Below, piece after piece: positions 42,805 to 50,954 of a stretch of DNA of 64,000 nt. The notes under the pieces were generated by a model, which made no database searches, was not told the DNA's origin, and saw only the letters and a list, made by a program, of their open reading frames with translations. The number at the start of each line of letters is the position of its first letter. The stretch's first letter is position 1. The stretch is from DASWOJ01 sp964242415. Its GTDB lineage: Bacteria > Pseudomonadota > Alphaproteobacteria > Acetobacterales > Acetobacteraceae. A program made the translations under genes and the position numbers. The stretch lies in NCBI GenBank assembly GCA_964242415.1, contig CAXTAT010000008.1:62001-126000 (forward strand), written 5' to 3'.

Positions 42805-43470
42805 TCAGTCCGCCGCCAGCGCCAGCGCCTTGCGGGCCAGGATCTGGCCCACATGCTCCTCGATGGCCAGGCCGACGTGCTCGGCGTGGGTTGCGAACAC
42901 ATGGTCGGCCCCGGCATACACCCGGTAGTCCACCTGCACGTTCTTCTGCGTGTTCAGCTTGTCCACCAGCTTCCGCACCGCAGGCTCCGGCACCAGGTCA
43001 TCGTTGTCGCCGTGCAGCAGCAGGCCGCCGCAGGGGCAGGGCGCCAGGAAGCCGAAGTCGTAGTGGTTGGCCGGCGGCGCGACGCTGACCCAGCCGCTGA
43101 TTTCCGGGCGGCGCATCAGGAGCTGCATGCCCACGAAGGCGCCGAACGAGTAGCCGCTGATCCACAGCCCGCTGCTGTTCGGGTTGACCATCTGCATCCA
43201 GTCCAGCGCCGCGGCGGCGTCGCTGATCTCGCCGAAGCCACCATCGTACTTACCCTGGCTGCGCCCGACGCCACGGAAGTTGAACCGCATGACGCTGAAG
43301 CCAAGCTTCTGGAAGGACTGGTACATCGTGTAGGCGATGCGGTTGTTCATCGTGCCGCCATGCATCGGGTGCGGGTGCAGGATGAGCGCCAGCGGCGCGC
43401 CAGTCTCCTTGGAGTGGTGGTAGCGTCCCTCGAGCCGCCCGTCAGGGCCGGCGAACATTACCTCAGGCAT
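42805..43470 (-). CDS. Alpha/beta hydrolase
   Basis: A 221-residue cytoplasmic hydrolase. The oxyanion-region motif is ALILHPHPMHGGTM, the nucleophile elbow is WISGYSFGAFVGM (GxSxG), and an acid and base lie in LHGDNDDLVP and AGADHVF. These are hallmarks of the short CocE/NonD-type or DUF-type alpha/beta hydrolases found next to many alphaproteobacterial genes. ATG 43470 is preferred to the longer frame to 43659, which has no coding-like sequence. The substrate is unknown. Confidence 0.85.
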   Translation of the reverse strand: MPEVMFAGPDGRLEGRYHHSKETGAPLALILHPHPMHGGTMNNRIAYTMYQSFQKLGFSVMRFNFRGVGRSQGKYDGGFGEISDAAAALDWMQMVNPNSSGLWISGYSFGAFVGMQLLMRRPEISGWVSVAPPANHYDFGFLAPCPCGGLLLHGDNDDLVPEPAVRKLVDKLNTQKNVQVDYRVYAGADHVFATHAEHVGLAIEEHVGQILARKALALAAD

Positions 43471-43761
43471 GGCGTTCCAGATCTTTCTTGTTCTCCGCAG
43501 CCAGGCATGGCCGCGGTCGCTGTAGCAATCGGCGCGTGCCGGACGATGCCCCGCCCTGCGCCAACCCCCTCCAATAGGACCAGCCCGCCCAGTCCGGCGG
43601 ATTGACCCGCCCTCCCGAAGCATCTTAGCTGGCCAGGTCTGGCAAGACCCCCCCTGCACCCCTAGTTGTATGAGCGCCGACCGGCGGCGAAGCCGGCGTC
43701 ACTCTGGGAACCCAGTGGTTTATAGCGGCGTCAGCTTGAATTTACATAACGGAATTGTCGC
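43471..43761. other. Divergent intergenic region upstream of cysE
   Basis: About 290 nt without a gene. It contains small inverted repeats (CCGGCGGCGAAGCCGG; CTGGGAACCCAG) at about 43680-43713 and becomes less GC-rich toward cysE. No clear promoter hexamers or riboswitch is recognised. Confidence 0.5.
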
Positions 43762-44451
43762 ATGGCATTCATGTTTCTACGGGAAGCCATCGGCGCCTAC
43801 CGGCAGCGCGACCCCGCCGCACGGTCCTGGGTGACGGTGCTGCTGTGCTATCCGGGGCTGCACGCCGTGCTGTGGCACCGGCTGGCGCACCGGCTGTGGC
43901 ACCGCGGATGGTATCTGCCGGCGCGGTTCACCGCGCATCTGGGGCGATTCCTGACCGGGATCGAAATCCATCCAGCCGCCCGCCTCGGCCGCCGGCTGAT
44001 CATCGATCACGGCATGGGCGTCGTGATCGGCGAGACGGCTGAGGTTGGCGATGACGTTTACTTGTACCATCAGGTGACGCTCGGCGGCACCAGCAGCGAG
44101 CGCGGCAAGCGTCATCCGACCATCGGCAATGGCGTGATCGTCGGCGCGGGCGCGAAGATACTCGGCAACATCCTGGTCGGCGACGGCGCACGCGTCGGCT
44201 CAAATGCCGTGGTGGTGCGGCCGGTTCCCCCCGGCGTCACCGTGGTCGGCATCCCCGCCCGCCCGGTGGACCGCGACCCGGTGCAGCGCCGCACCGCGCC
44301 GGTGGCGCCCGTCCCGGTCTTCGTCGCCTATGGCACGCCCTGTGAGGAAACGTTGGACCCGCTGGTCCGCAACGTCGAGGCGCTGCGGGCCGAGATGCTG
44401 GCGCTGGAGGCGCGGGTGTCCGCCCTGCAGCGCTCCCCCGCCGCCGAGTAG
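43762..44451 (+). CDS. cysE: Serine O-acetyltransferase
   Basis: A 229-residue enzyme of the short CysE/EpsC class. The left-handed beta-helix hexapeptide repeats run through about residues 70-160 (IEIHPAARLGRRLIIDHGMG; VVIGETAEVGDDVYLYHQVT; LGGTSSERGKRHPTIGNGVI), with the catalytic His in IDHGMG. It acetylates serine with acetyl-CoA, first step of cysteine synthesis. It heads a sulfur unit: a desulfurase gene starts 3 nt after the stop. The C-terminal tail is longer than the hexapeptide core needs and ends ALRAEMLALEARVSAL, a coiled-coil-like helix. Confidence 0.94.
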   Translation: MAFMFLREAIGAYRQRDPAARSWVTVLLCYPGLHAVLWHRLAHRLWHRGWYLPARFTAHLGRFLTGIEIHPAARLGRRLIIDHGMGVVIGETAEVGDDVYLYHQVTLGGTSSERGKRHPTIGNGVIVGAGAKILGNILVGDGARVGSNAVVVRPVPPGVTVVGIPARPVDRDPVQRRTAPVAPVPVFVAYGTPCEETLDPLVRNVEALRAEMLALEARVSALQRSPAAE

Positions 44452-44454
44452 CCC

Positions 44455-45597
44455 TTGGCCGGCCCGGTCGCCCCCCGTTTGGACGCCGCCTGCTTGGTCA
44501 CCGCCTACCTGGATGCCAACGCGACGGAGCCGCTGCGGCCAGAGGCCCGGGCGGCGGTGCTGGAGGCGCTGGACCTGGTGGGCAACCCGGCCTCCATCCA
44601 TGCCAGCGGCCGGGCGGCCCGGCGCGTGCTGGAGGCGGCGCGCGGCGCTATCGCCCTGCGGTTCGGCGCTGATCCCGCTGCGGTCGTGTTCACCTCTGGC
44701 GGGACGGAGGCCAACGCGCTCGCCATCGCGGCGTTGCGGGCCGGGCGCCGGGTGGTGATCGGTGCAACGGAGCACGACGCGGTGCGGGCCGCCGCCCCGG
44801 ACGCGGCCGTGCTGCCGGTGGATGGTGATGGGGTGGCCGACCTGGACGCCCTGGCGCGGCTGCTGGCCGAGGGGCCGGCGCTGGTCTGCCTGATGTGGGC
44901 CAACAACGAGACCGGCACCATCCAGCCGGTCGGGGCCGCGGCGGAGCTGTGCCGGCGCCATGGGGCGCTGCTGCATGTGGACGCCGTGCAGGCCGCCGGG
45001 CGCATTCCGGTTCGCATGGTGGGTGACAGCATGGCGCTGTCTTCGCATAAGCTAGGGGGTCCCAAGGGCGCCGGTGCGCTGTTGCTGGGGCCTGGCACCG
45101 ATGTAACGCCGCTGATCGCCGGCGGCGGGCAGGAGCGGGGACGGCGCGGCGGCACCCCGGCGCTGCCGGCCATCGCCGGGTTCGCGGCGGCTGCCCAGGC
45201 GGCCCTACCGAACGTGGCGGCGTTGCCGGACATGGCAGCCCTGTCGGACATGGCGGCGTTGCGCGATGCGGCGGAGGCGTCGGCGCTGGCGTGCGGCGCC
45301 GTGGCATTGGGCGGGGCGCACCGGCTGCCCAACACCTCCTGCCTGGCGCTGGCCGGCGTGCGGGCGGATACCCAGGTGATCGCGCTGGACCTGGCGGGCG
45401 TGCAGGTGTCGGCCGGGGCGGCGTGCAGCAGCGGCAAGGTGGCGGCGAGCCATGTGCTGTCGGCCATGGGCTGCGGCGCGCTGGCTGGGCAGGCGATCCG
45501 GGTCAGCCTGCCGTGGAACGCGGTGGCGGCGGACGTGGCGGCGTTCAGCCGGGCCTACGCCGACATGGCGGCACGGCTGGGAAAGCGGGCCGCCTAG
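44455..45597 (+). CDS. Cysteine desulfurase (class V aminotransferase), first copy
   Basis: A 380-residue PLP enzyme. PLP Lys lies in LSSHKLGGPKGAG, the active-site persulfide Cys in VSAGAACSSGKVAAS, and VNNET-like binding motif is MWANNETGTIQPVGA. It pulls sulfur from cysteine. It starts with TTG 44455, 3 nt after cysE, and is followed 15 nt later by a second desulfurase, so this operon encodes two. The sequence is shorter and more divergent than the second copy (ATEPLRPEARAAVLEALDL). A 54-nt tandem repeat (45217-45270) adds ALxDMA units in the mid-region, which may be a neutral expansion. Confidence 0.9.
   Translation: MAGPVAPRLDAACLVTAYLDANATEPLRPEARAAVLEALDLVGNPASIHASGRAARRVLEAARGAIALRFGADPAAVVFTSGGTEANALAIAALRAGRRVVIGATEHDAVRAAAPDAAVLPVDGDGVADLDALARLLAEGPALVCLMWANNETGTIQPVGAAAELCRRHGALLHVDAVQAAGRIPVRMVGDSMALSSHKLGGPKGAGALLLGPGTDVTPLIAGGGQERGRRGGTPALPAIAGFAAAAQAALPNVAALPDMAALSDMAALRDAAEASALACGAVALGGAHRLPNTSCLALAGVRADTQVIALDLAGVQVSAGAACSSGKVAASHVLSAMGCGALAGQAIRVSLPWNAVAADVAAFSRAYADMAARLGKRAA
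45217..45270. repeat. Three in-frame 18-nt units inside the first desulfurase
   Basis: GCGGCGTTGCCGGACATG, GCAGCCCTGTCGGACATG and GCGGCGTTGCGCGATGCG are adjacent, each encoding an AAL(P/S/R)D(M/A) unit. Confidence 0.75.
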
Positions 45598-45612
45598 CGC
45601 CATATCCGGCCC

Positions 45613-46803
45613 ATGCGCCCGAACCGACCCGTCTACCTGGACAACCAGGCCACCACGCCCTGCGACCCCAGGGTGGTTGCGGCCATGCTGCCCTGGTTCA
45701 CCGAGCGGTTCGGCAACCCGCACAGCGCCGAGCACCGGATGGGCCAGGAAGCCGCCGAAGCGGTCGAGGCTGCCCGTGCCGAGGTCGCCGCCCTGATCGG
45801 CGCGGAGGCGCGGGAGATTGTGCTGACCTCCGGCGCGACCGAGGCCAACAACATCGCCATCAAGGGTGCGGCCCGCTTTGCCGCTGGCCAGGGTGATCCG
45901 CGCCGCCGGGTCATCACGGTGGCGACGGAGCATAAGTGCGTGCTGGAAAGCGTGGCCGACCTTGCGGCGGAGGGGTTCGAGCCGGTGGTGCTGCCGGTCT
46001 GCCCCGATGGGCTGCTGGACCTGGATGCCCTGCGCGACGCGCTGCGCGTGCCGACGCTGCTGGTCAGCACCATGGCCGTGAACAACGAGACCGGGGTGGT
46101 CCAGGACATCGCTGCCCTGGCCGGCGCCGCCCGTGCCGCCGGGGCGCTGTTCCACACCGATGCTGCCCAGGCTGCGGGCAAGATACCGCTGGACGTGCAC
46201 GCCCAGGGCATCGACCTGCTGAGCCTCAGCGGGCACAAGCTGTATGGGCCGAAGGGCGTCGGCGCGCTGTATGTCCGCCGCCGCCCGCGCGTGCGCCTGG
46301 CGCCGCTGTTCTCCGGCGGCGGGCAGGAGCGGGGGCTGCGGTCCGGCACCCTGCCCACGCCGCTGGTGGTCGGGCTGGGCGAGGCGTGCCGGCTGGCAGG
46401 GCTGGAGATGGCCGGGGAGGCGGATCGCCTGGCGGGCCTGCGCGACCGCCTGCTGGCCGGGCTGCGGCGCGGGATGCCGGGGCTGGCCGTCAACGGGTCC
46501 TGGGAGCACCGCATTCCCGGCAACCTGAACCTGACCTTTCCCGCCCCGGCGCTGGGCCTGTTGCAGGCTGTGCCGGAGCTGTGCGCCTCCACCGGCTCGG
46601 CGTGCAGCTCGGCGGAGGTGGAGCCGAGCTATGTGCTGCGCGCCCTGGGCCTGTCGGACGAGGCGGCGTCGCGCAGCTTGCGTCTGGGGCTGGGACGTTT
46701 TACCTCCGCCGCCGACGTCGATTTTGCGGCCGATGCCCTGCTTGCCGCCGTCTGCTCACACGCGTCCACCCACACGCCGAGGCCTGAGTTATGCCCAAGA
46801 TGA
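45613..46803 (+). CDS. iscS: Cysteine desulfurase, IscS-like, second copy
   Basis: A 396-residue PLP enzyme close to classical IscS/NifS. YLDNQATTPCDPRVVAAMLP starts the fold. ATEHKCVLE supplies the PLP-stacking His. The PLP lysine is in LSLSGHKLYGPKGVGALYV. The flexible loop with active Cys is STGSACSSAEVEPSYVLRAL. It mobilises sulfur for Fe-S clusters and for MnmA (47134). A scaffold protein IscU is not in this window. Its last 13 nt overlap the ferredoxin gene, so it is part of the cysE operon. Confidence 0.93.
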   Translation: MRPNRPVYLDNQATTPCDPRVVAAMLPWFTERFGNPHSAEHRMGQEAAEAVEAARAEVAALIGAEAREIVLTSGATEANNIAIKGAARFAAGQGDPRRRVITVATEHKCVLESVADLAAEGFEPVVLPVCPDGLLDLDALRDALRVPTLLVSTMAVNNETGVVQDIAALAGAARAAGALFHTDAAQAAGKIPLDVHAQGIDLLSLSGHKLYGPKGVGALYVRRRPRVRLAPLFSGGGQERGLRSGTLPTPLVVGLGEACRLAGLEMAGEADRLAGLRDRLLAGLRRGMPGLAVNGSWEHRIPGNLNLTFPAPALGLLQAVPELCASTGSACSSAEVEPSYVLRALGLSDEAASRSLRLGLGRFTSAADVDFAADALLAAVCSHASTHTPRPELCPR

Positions 46804-47120
46804 CCTTCGTCGAACGCAACGGCGCCGCGCGGGTGGTGGACGCCCCGCTCGGGCTGTCGGTGCTGGAGATCGCGCACCGCCACGGCGTTGATATCGAGGG
46901 CGCGTGCGAGGGGTCGCTGGCGTGCAGCACCTGCCATGTGATCGTCGATCCCGCGTGGTTCCCGAAGCTGGCCAAGCCGACCGAGGACGAGGAGGACATG
47001 CTCGACCTGGCCTTCGGGCTGGAGCAGACCTCGCGGCTGGGGTGCCAGGTGGTGATGACGCAGGCGCTGGACGGGCTGGTGGTGAAGCTGCCGGCCGCCA
47101 CGCGCAACGCCCAGGGATAG
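46791..47120 (+). CDS. 2Fe-2S ferredoxin, adrenodoxin type
   Basis: A 109-residue electron carrier. The cluster ligands are CEGSLACSTCHV (Cys-x5-Cys-x2-Cys) and the fourth Cys in RLGCQVVM. The acidic block TEDEEDMLDLA is the partner-binding region of Isc-type ferredoxins (Fdx). It overlaps the end of the second desulfurase by 13 nt and precedes mnmA by 13 nt. It likely supplies electrons for cluster assembly on the desulfurase system. Confidence 0.93.
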   Translation: MPKMTFVERNGAARVVDAPLGLSVLEIAHRHGVDIEGACEGSLACSTCHVIVDPAWFPKLAKPTEDEEDMLDLAFGLEQTSRLGCQVVMTQALDGLVVKLPAATRNAQG

Positions 47121-47133
47121 GGGGGAGCACACC

Positions 47134-48195
47134 ATGCGGATCGTCGCCGCGATGTCCGGCGGCGTGGACAGCAGCGTGGTGGCGGGGCTGCTGGCCGAGG
47201 CCGGGCATGAGGTTATCGGCGTTACGTTGCAGCTTCACGATGCCGGCGCTGCGGCCCGGCGCCGGGGGGCGTGCTGCGCCGGGCAGGACATCCATGATGC
47301 TCGGGACGTGGCGGACCGGCTGGGCATCTCTCACTATGTGATCGATGCCGAGGCGCGGTTTCGGGCCGCCGTGATCGGCGACTTCGCGGACAGCTATGCC
47401 GCCGGGGAGACGCCGGTGCCGTGCGTCCGCTGCAACATGAGCGTGAAGTTCACCGACCTGCTGGGCCTGGCGCGCGATCTGGGGGCGGAGGCGATGGCGA
47501 CCGGGCACTACGTTCGCCGCGTCGATGGACCCGGCGGGCCGGAGCTGCACCGCGCCGCAGACCTGGCGCGCGACCAGAGCTGGTTCCTGTTCGCCACCAC
47601 GCGCGACCAGTTGGCGTTCTCGCGGTTTCCGTTGGGCGAGATGCCGGACAAGGCGGCAGTGCGCGGCCATGCGGCGCGGCTGGGCCTGCAGGTGGCCGAC
47701 AAGCCCGACAGCCAGGATCTGTGCTTCGTGCCCGGGGGTGGGTACGCCGATACCGTGGCGCGGATGCGGCCCGATGCGGCGCTGCCGGGGAAGATCGTGT
47801 CGCGGGACGGCCGGGTGCTGGGGCGGCATGACGGCATCGCACGGTACACGGTGGGGCAGGGGCGCGGGTTGGGCACGGCGTCGCTGGATGGCGGGGAGCG
47901 GCAGGCGGTGCTGGCCGTCGATGCCGGCCGGCGGCGCATCGTGGTGGGGCCGCGCACGGCGGGCCGCAGCGTGGTGCGGTTGCGCGAGGTCAACTGGCTG
48001 GTGGACCCGCCAAGCGGGCCGATGCGGTGCACCGTGAAGCTTCGCGCGCGGGAGACGCCGCATGGCGCGGTGGTGGAGGGCAACGATGGGGGCGCGGTGG
48101 TCCGCTTAGACGTCCCGGCCCTGGCGGCGCCGGGACAGGCCTGCGTGTTCTATGCTGCCGACCGCATTCTTGGGGGTGGCTTCATCACGGCATAG
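47134..48195 (+). CDS. mnmA: tRNA-specific 2-thiouridylase
   Basis: A 353-residue ATP-dependent enzyme that thiolates U34 of Lys, Glu and Gln tRNAs. ATP pyrophosphatase motif is MSGGVDSSVVAGLLAE at residues 7-22. The first catalytic cysteine is in PVPCVRCNMSVKF and the persulfide-forming second is in SQDLCFVPGGGYA. The C-terminal beta-barrel ends ILGGGFI. It is the last gene of the cysE-desulfurase-ferredoxin run and receives sulfur from the desulfurases. A CAU tRNA follows at 48332. Confidence 0.95.
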   Translation: MRIVAAMSGGVDSSVVAGLLAEAGHEVIGVTLQLHDAGAAARRRGACCAGQDIHDARDVADRLGISHYVIDAEARFRAAVIGDFADSYAAGETPVPCVRCNMSVKFTDLLGLARDLGAEAMATGHYVRRVDGPGGPELHRAADLARDQSWFLFATTRDQLAFSRFPLGEMPDKAAVRGHAARLGLQVADKPDSQDLCFVPGGGYADTVARMRPDAALPGKIVSRDGRVLGRHDGIARYTVGQGRGLGTASLDGGERQAVLAVDAGRRRIVVGPRTAGRSVVRLREVNWLVDPPSGPMRCTVKLRARETPHGAVVEGNDGGAVVRLDVPALAAPGQACVFYAADRILGGGFITA

Positions 48196-48331
48196 CGGCC
48201 CGGCAGGCCGCTGGGGTGCGGAGGCTCGCTTCTTGCGCCTCTCTTCCCGACGGCGAGGCTGCCTGGATGCACCGGCGGTCCAAGGCCGTTGACGGCACGC
48301 CGGGGCCGGGGCATACCCCGCTCCCCGGCCT

Positions 48332-48403
48332 GGCGGCGTAGCTCAGTGGTAGAGCAGGAGAATCATAATCTCTTGGTCGGCGGTTCAAATCCGTCCGCCG
48401 CTA
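48332..48403 (+). tRNA. tRNA-Met (CAU), elongator type
   Basis: A complete 72-nt cloverleaf: acceptor GGCGGCG/CGCCGCT with a G-U first pair, D-arm GCTC-AGTGGTA-GAGC, anticodon stem GGAGA/TCTCT around ATCATAA (anticodon CAT), a short TGGTC variable region, and T-arm GGCGG-TTCAAAT-CCGTC. The discriminator is A. The 3' CCA is not encoded (CCG follows). A CAU anticodon could also be tRNA-Ile2 (lysidine-modified), but the acceptor and T-stem sequence resemble alphaproteobacterial elongator tRNA-Met. Confidence 0.9.
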
Positions 48404-48714
48404 CCGGTTCCTGATATCAGTCGCCGAGGGTTCGACCTCCCTATCCTGATCTGCGGCCGCCTACCTGCGCCCGCCTAACTGCGCCCGTCATTGCGAGCCG
48501 GCTTCGGCTTGGCAATCCAGAGGCGGCGCGCACGGTCCTAGCAGCCCCAGGATCGCCGCGCCGCAAGCGTGGCTCGCGATGACGCTGCCCGCATCACCGG
48601 TTGCGACTTTCGGCGGCTGGTTTCATGTCCTGGATGCCTGCCGCTTCAGGCTGAAGTCCACGACGCGGCTGCGGTCGCCGGTCCAGTCGCGGTCGAACAG
48701 GGTGGGGATTTTCC
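48404..48714. other. Intergenic region with a family B repeat
   Basis: About 310 nt between the tRNA and the convergent peroxiredoxin gene. Its only clear structure is the family B repeat at 48487-48584. No gene is supported. Confidence 0.6.
48487..48584. repeat. Palindromic intergenic repeat, family B
   Basis: Starts GTCATTGCGAGCCGGCTTCG, then GGCAATCCAG, and ends GGATCGCCGCGCCGCAAGCG and GGCTCGCGATGAC. It is the best-preserved copy of this family in the window. Confidence 0.85.
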
Positions 48715-49290
48715 TCATGTGCTGGCGTGCTGCGACAGCCAGGCGGCGACGTCGGCCGCGTTCCGGTCGGGCGGGAACACCGGGTAGAAGACGTGCGTCA
48801 CCGTGCCGCCGTCGATCACCAGCGTGAACCGGCGGAGCAGGGTCATGCCGGCGGCCTCGAACGTCGGCAGATCCAGCGCGCGGGTCAGTGCGCCAGCCGC
48901 GTCGGAGAGCAGCGGGAAGGGCAGGCGCAGGCGTTGCGCGGCCTCCTGCTGGTAGGCGGTGTCCTGGGTGGACAGGCCGAACACCCCGTCCACGCCGAGC
49001 TGCCGCAGCTCGCCGAAGTGGTCGCGGAACTCGCAGGATTGCGGCGAGCAGCCGCGTGCGCCGGGGATCATGTCCCAGCCGGCGGGGTTGTCGGCGCCAG
49101 GCTGGCCGGTGCGGGGATAGGCATAGAGCACGGTGCGGCCCGGCAGCGCCGACAGGTCAACGCTGGAGCCGTCGGTGGCCGGCAACGCAACGGCGGGCAG
49201 CCTGATGCCCATCAGGTGCGCGGCGGCGCCGTCGTCCGATGGGGCGGGGATGCTGGACCAGTCTGGGGCTTCAACGGTCGAGGTTGTCAT
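48715..49290 (-). CDS. Peroxiredoxin/redoxin-family protein
   Basis: A 191-residue thioredoxin-fold protein. LPATDGSSVDLSALPGRTVL is the family beta-start, and the redox-active cysteines are Cys81 and Cys86 in GARGCSPQSCEFRDHF, a Cys-x4-Cys pair as in Bcp-like peroxiredoxins. FPLLSDAAGALTRALDLPTF is the later fold. It likely reduces peroxides in the cytoplasm. It is 19 nt from the exporter gene behind it on the same strand. Distinct from bcp at 32858, which lacks the second cysteine. Confidence 0.85.
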   Translation of the reverse strand: MTTSTVEAPDWSSIPAPSDDGAAAHLMGIRLPAVALPATDGSSVDLSALPGRTVLYAYPRTGQPGADNPAGWDMIPGARGCSPQSCEFRDHFGELRQLGVDGVFGLSTQDTAYQQEAAQRLRLPFPLLSDAAGALTRALDLPTFEAAGMTLLRRFTLVIDGGTVTHVFYPVFPPDRNAADVAAWLSQHAST

Positions 49291-49309
49291 GGCGTTCCTC
49301 CCGCAGGGA

Positions 49310-50818
49310 TCATACCCCGGCCCGCCCCGGCCCTCCAGCCCGCGGCAGCCACAGCGCCAGGACGAAGGTGCTCGACAGCAGCCCCATGTTGCACAGCAGC
49401 GCCGCCGACAGCGCGGCGTCGTAATCCGCCGGGCTGCCGCCCGCGCCCAGCACGCCGAAGAACACCCCGCCGATCACCGCCACCCCCAGCGCGAACGCAA
49501 TCTGCTGTACGGTGGAGAACACCCCCGACGCCGACCCGGCATCCGCCGCGGGGATGCGGCTGCTGCCCACCACGACGGCCACCAGGGACGGCAGCGCCAA
49601 TCCCTGGCCGACCCCGTACCACACCAGCACCGCCGCGAGCCACCGGCCGTCCAGCGCCACCCCATGCGCCGCCCGCGCCAGCAGCACGATGCCAACCAGC
49701 CCCGTCACCATCAGCCCCGTCCCCAGGTTGATCACCCGCGGCCCCAACCGCCGCGCCACCCCGGCCGACAGGCGCGACCCGGCGACGAACCCCACCCCGA
49801 ACGCCACGAACGTCAGCCCCGTCGCCAGCGGCCCCATGCCGAAGCCCTGCTGCAGGAACAGCGTGATGGTGAGGAAGAACGACGCCAGCCCGCCGAAAAA
49901 CGTCACCGCCATCACCAGCCCCAGCGAGAACGCCCGGTCACGGAACAGCCGCAGGTTGACCAGCGGCACCCGGCCGCGCGCCTGCAACGCGGCCTCGTAC
50001 AGCACGAACCCCGCCATTGCCGGCGCCGACAGGGCGATGCACACCAGGGACCAGGGGGGCCATCCGGCCTCGCGGCCCTCGACCAGCGGCACCGACAGCA
50101 GCAGCAGGGCCGCGGTGCCGATCAGGATGCCGCCGGGGTCCAGGCTGTGCCGTCCGGGCGAGCGCGACTCCCGCAGCACCAGCCGTGCGGCGATGGCTGC
50201 GACGATGCCGATGGGCACGTTCACCAGGAAGATGGGCCGCCAGGTGAGGCCGTGCGGGTTCCATTCGATCAGGGCGCCGCCGATCAGTTGGGCGGCGATG
50301 CTGGCCCCGCCCAGGGTGACGCCGAACCAGCCGATGGCGCGGGCGCGCTCGCCCTCGGGGAAGGTGACGCGGATGATCGCCAGCACCTGCGGGTTCATCA
50401 TCGCCGCCGTCAGGCCCTGCAGCACCCGGGCCGCGATCAGTTGCCCCGGCGTGCCCGCCAGCCCGCACAGCGCCGAGGCCAGGGTGAACCCGGCCATGCC
50501 CCACACGAACACCAGCCGCCGGCCATACAGGTCGCCCAGCCGCCCGCCGGTCACCAGCAGCACCGCGAATGCCAGGCCATAGCCGGCGACGATGAACTGC
50601 AGCTCCGCCGGGCGGGCGCCGAGGTCCGCGCGCATGGACGGCAGGGCGACGTTCACGACGAAGAAGTCGAACGAGGTGAGGAAGGCCGCCGTCAGCACCA
50701 GCACCAGGCCCAGCCACCGCCGCGGGTCCGGCGCCTCCGTCGCGGGCGGCGCCTCGGCCAGGGGCTGGGACAAGCGGCTAACCCGCTCCCGCGCCGGCCA
50801 GGATGGCGGTCTCGGCAT
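49310..50818 (-). CDS. MFS transporter, DHA2 (14-helix drug:H+ antiporter) family
   Basis: A 502-residue exporter with about 14 hydrophobic helices. Family motifs are LTSFDFFVVNVALPSMRADL at the first helix, the motif A loop GGRLGDLYGRRLVFVWG, and motif C-like LGGASIAAQLIGGALIEWNP. Relatives (EmrB/QacA) expel hydrophobic drugs or dyes using the proton gradient. ATG 50818 is chosen; a longer frame to 50872 is poorly supported. The peroxiredoxin gene follows in the same direction, perhaps co-expressed. No adjacent TetR-like regulator is seen. Confidence 0.9.
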   Translation of the reverse strand: MPRPPSWPARERVSRLSQPLAEAPPATEAPDPRRWLGLVLVLTAAFLTSFDFFVVNVALPSMRADLGARPAELQFIVAGYGLAFAVLLVTGGRLGDLYGRRLVFVWGMAGFTLASALCGLAGTPGQLIAARVLQGLTAAMMNPQVLAIIRVTFPEGERARAIGWFGVTLGGASIAAQLIGGALIEWNPHGLTWRPIFLVNVPIGIVAAIAARLVLRESRSPGRHSLDPGGILIGTAALLLLSVPLVEGREAGWPPWSLVCIALSAPAMAGFVLYEAALQARGRVPLVNLRLFRDRAFSLGLVMAVTFFGGLASFFLTITLFLQQGFGMGPLATGLTFVAFGVGFVAGSRLSAGVARRLGPRVINLGTGLMVTGLVGIVLLARAAHGVALDGRWLAAVLVWYGVGQGLALPSLVAVVVGSSRIPAADAGSASGVFSTVQQIAFALGVAVIGGVFFGVLGAGGSPADYDAALSAALLCNMGLLSSTFVLALWLPRAGGPGRAGV

Positions 50819-50954
50819 GGCTAGGGGTGGTGCGATGCATGATGTCTTCCTATGTCGGTGAGCGGCGGCCACCCTGGACGGCGCGGGCCTTGCATAGGCC
50901 GGGGCATAAGCCGGGATACGCCATTTCTGCCATGCTCATAAGTCTTTCGAGGCG

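Noticed and set aside
48332..48403. tRNA-Ile2 (CAU, lysidine-modified)
   Set aside because: The variable region resembles it, but the acceptor and T-stem better match alphaproteobacterial elongator tRNA-Met; not fully excluded without a covariance model.
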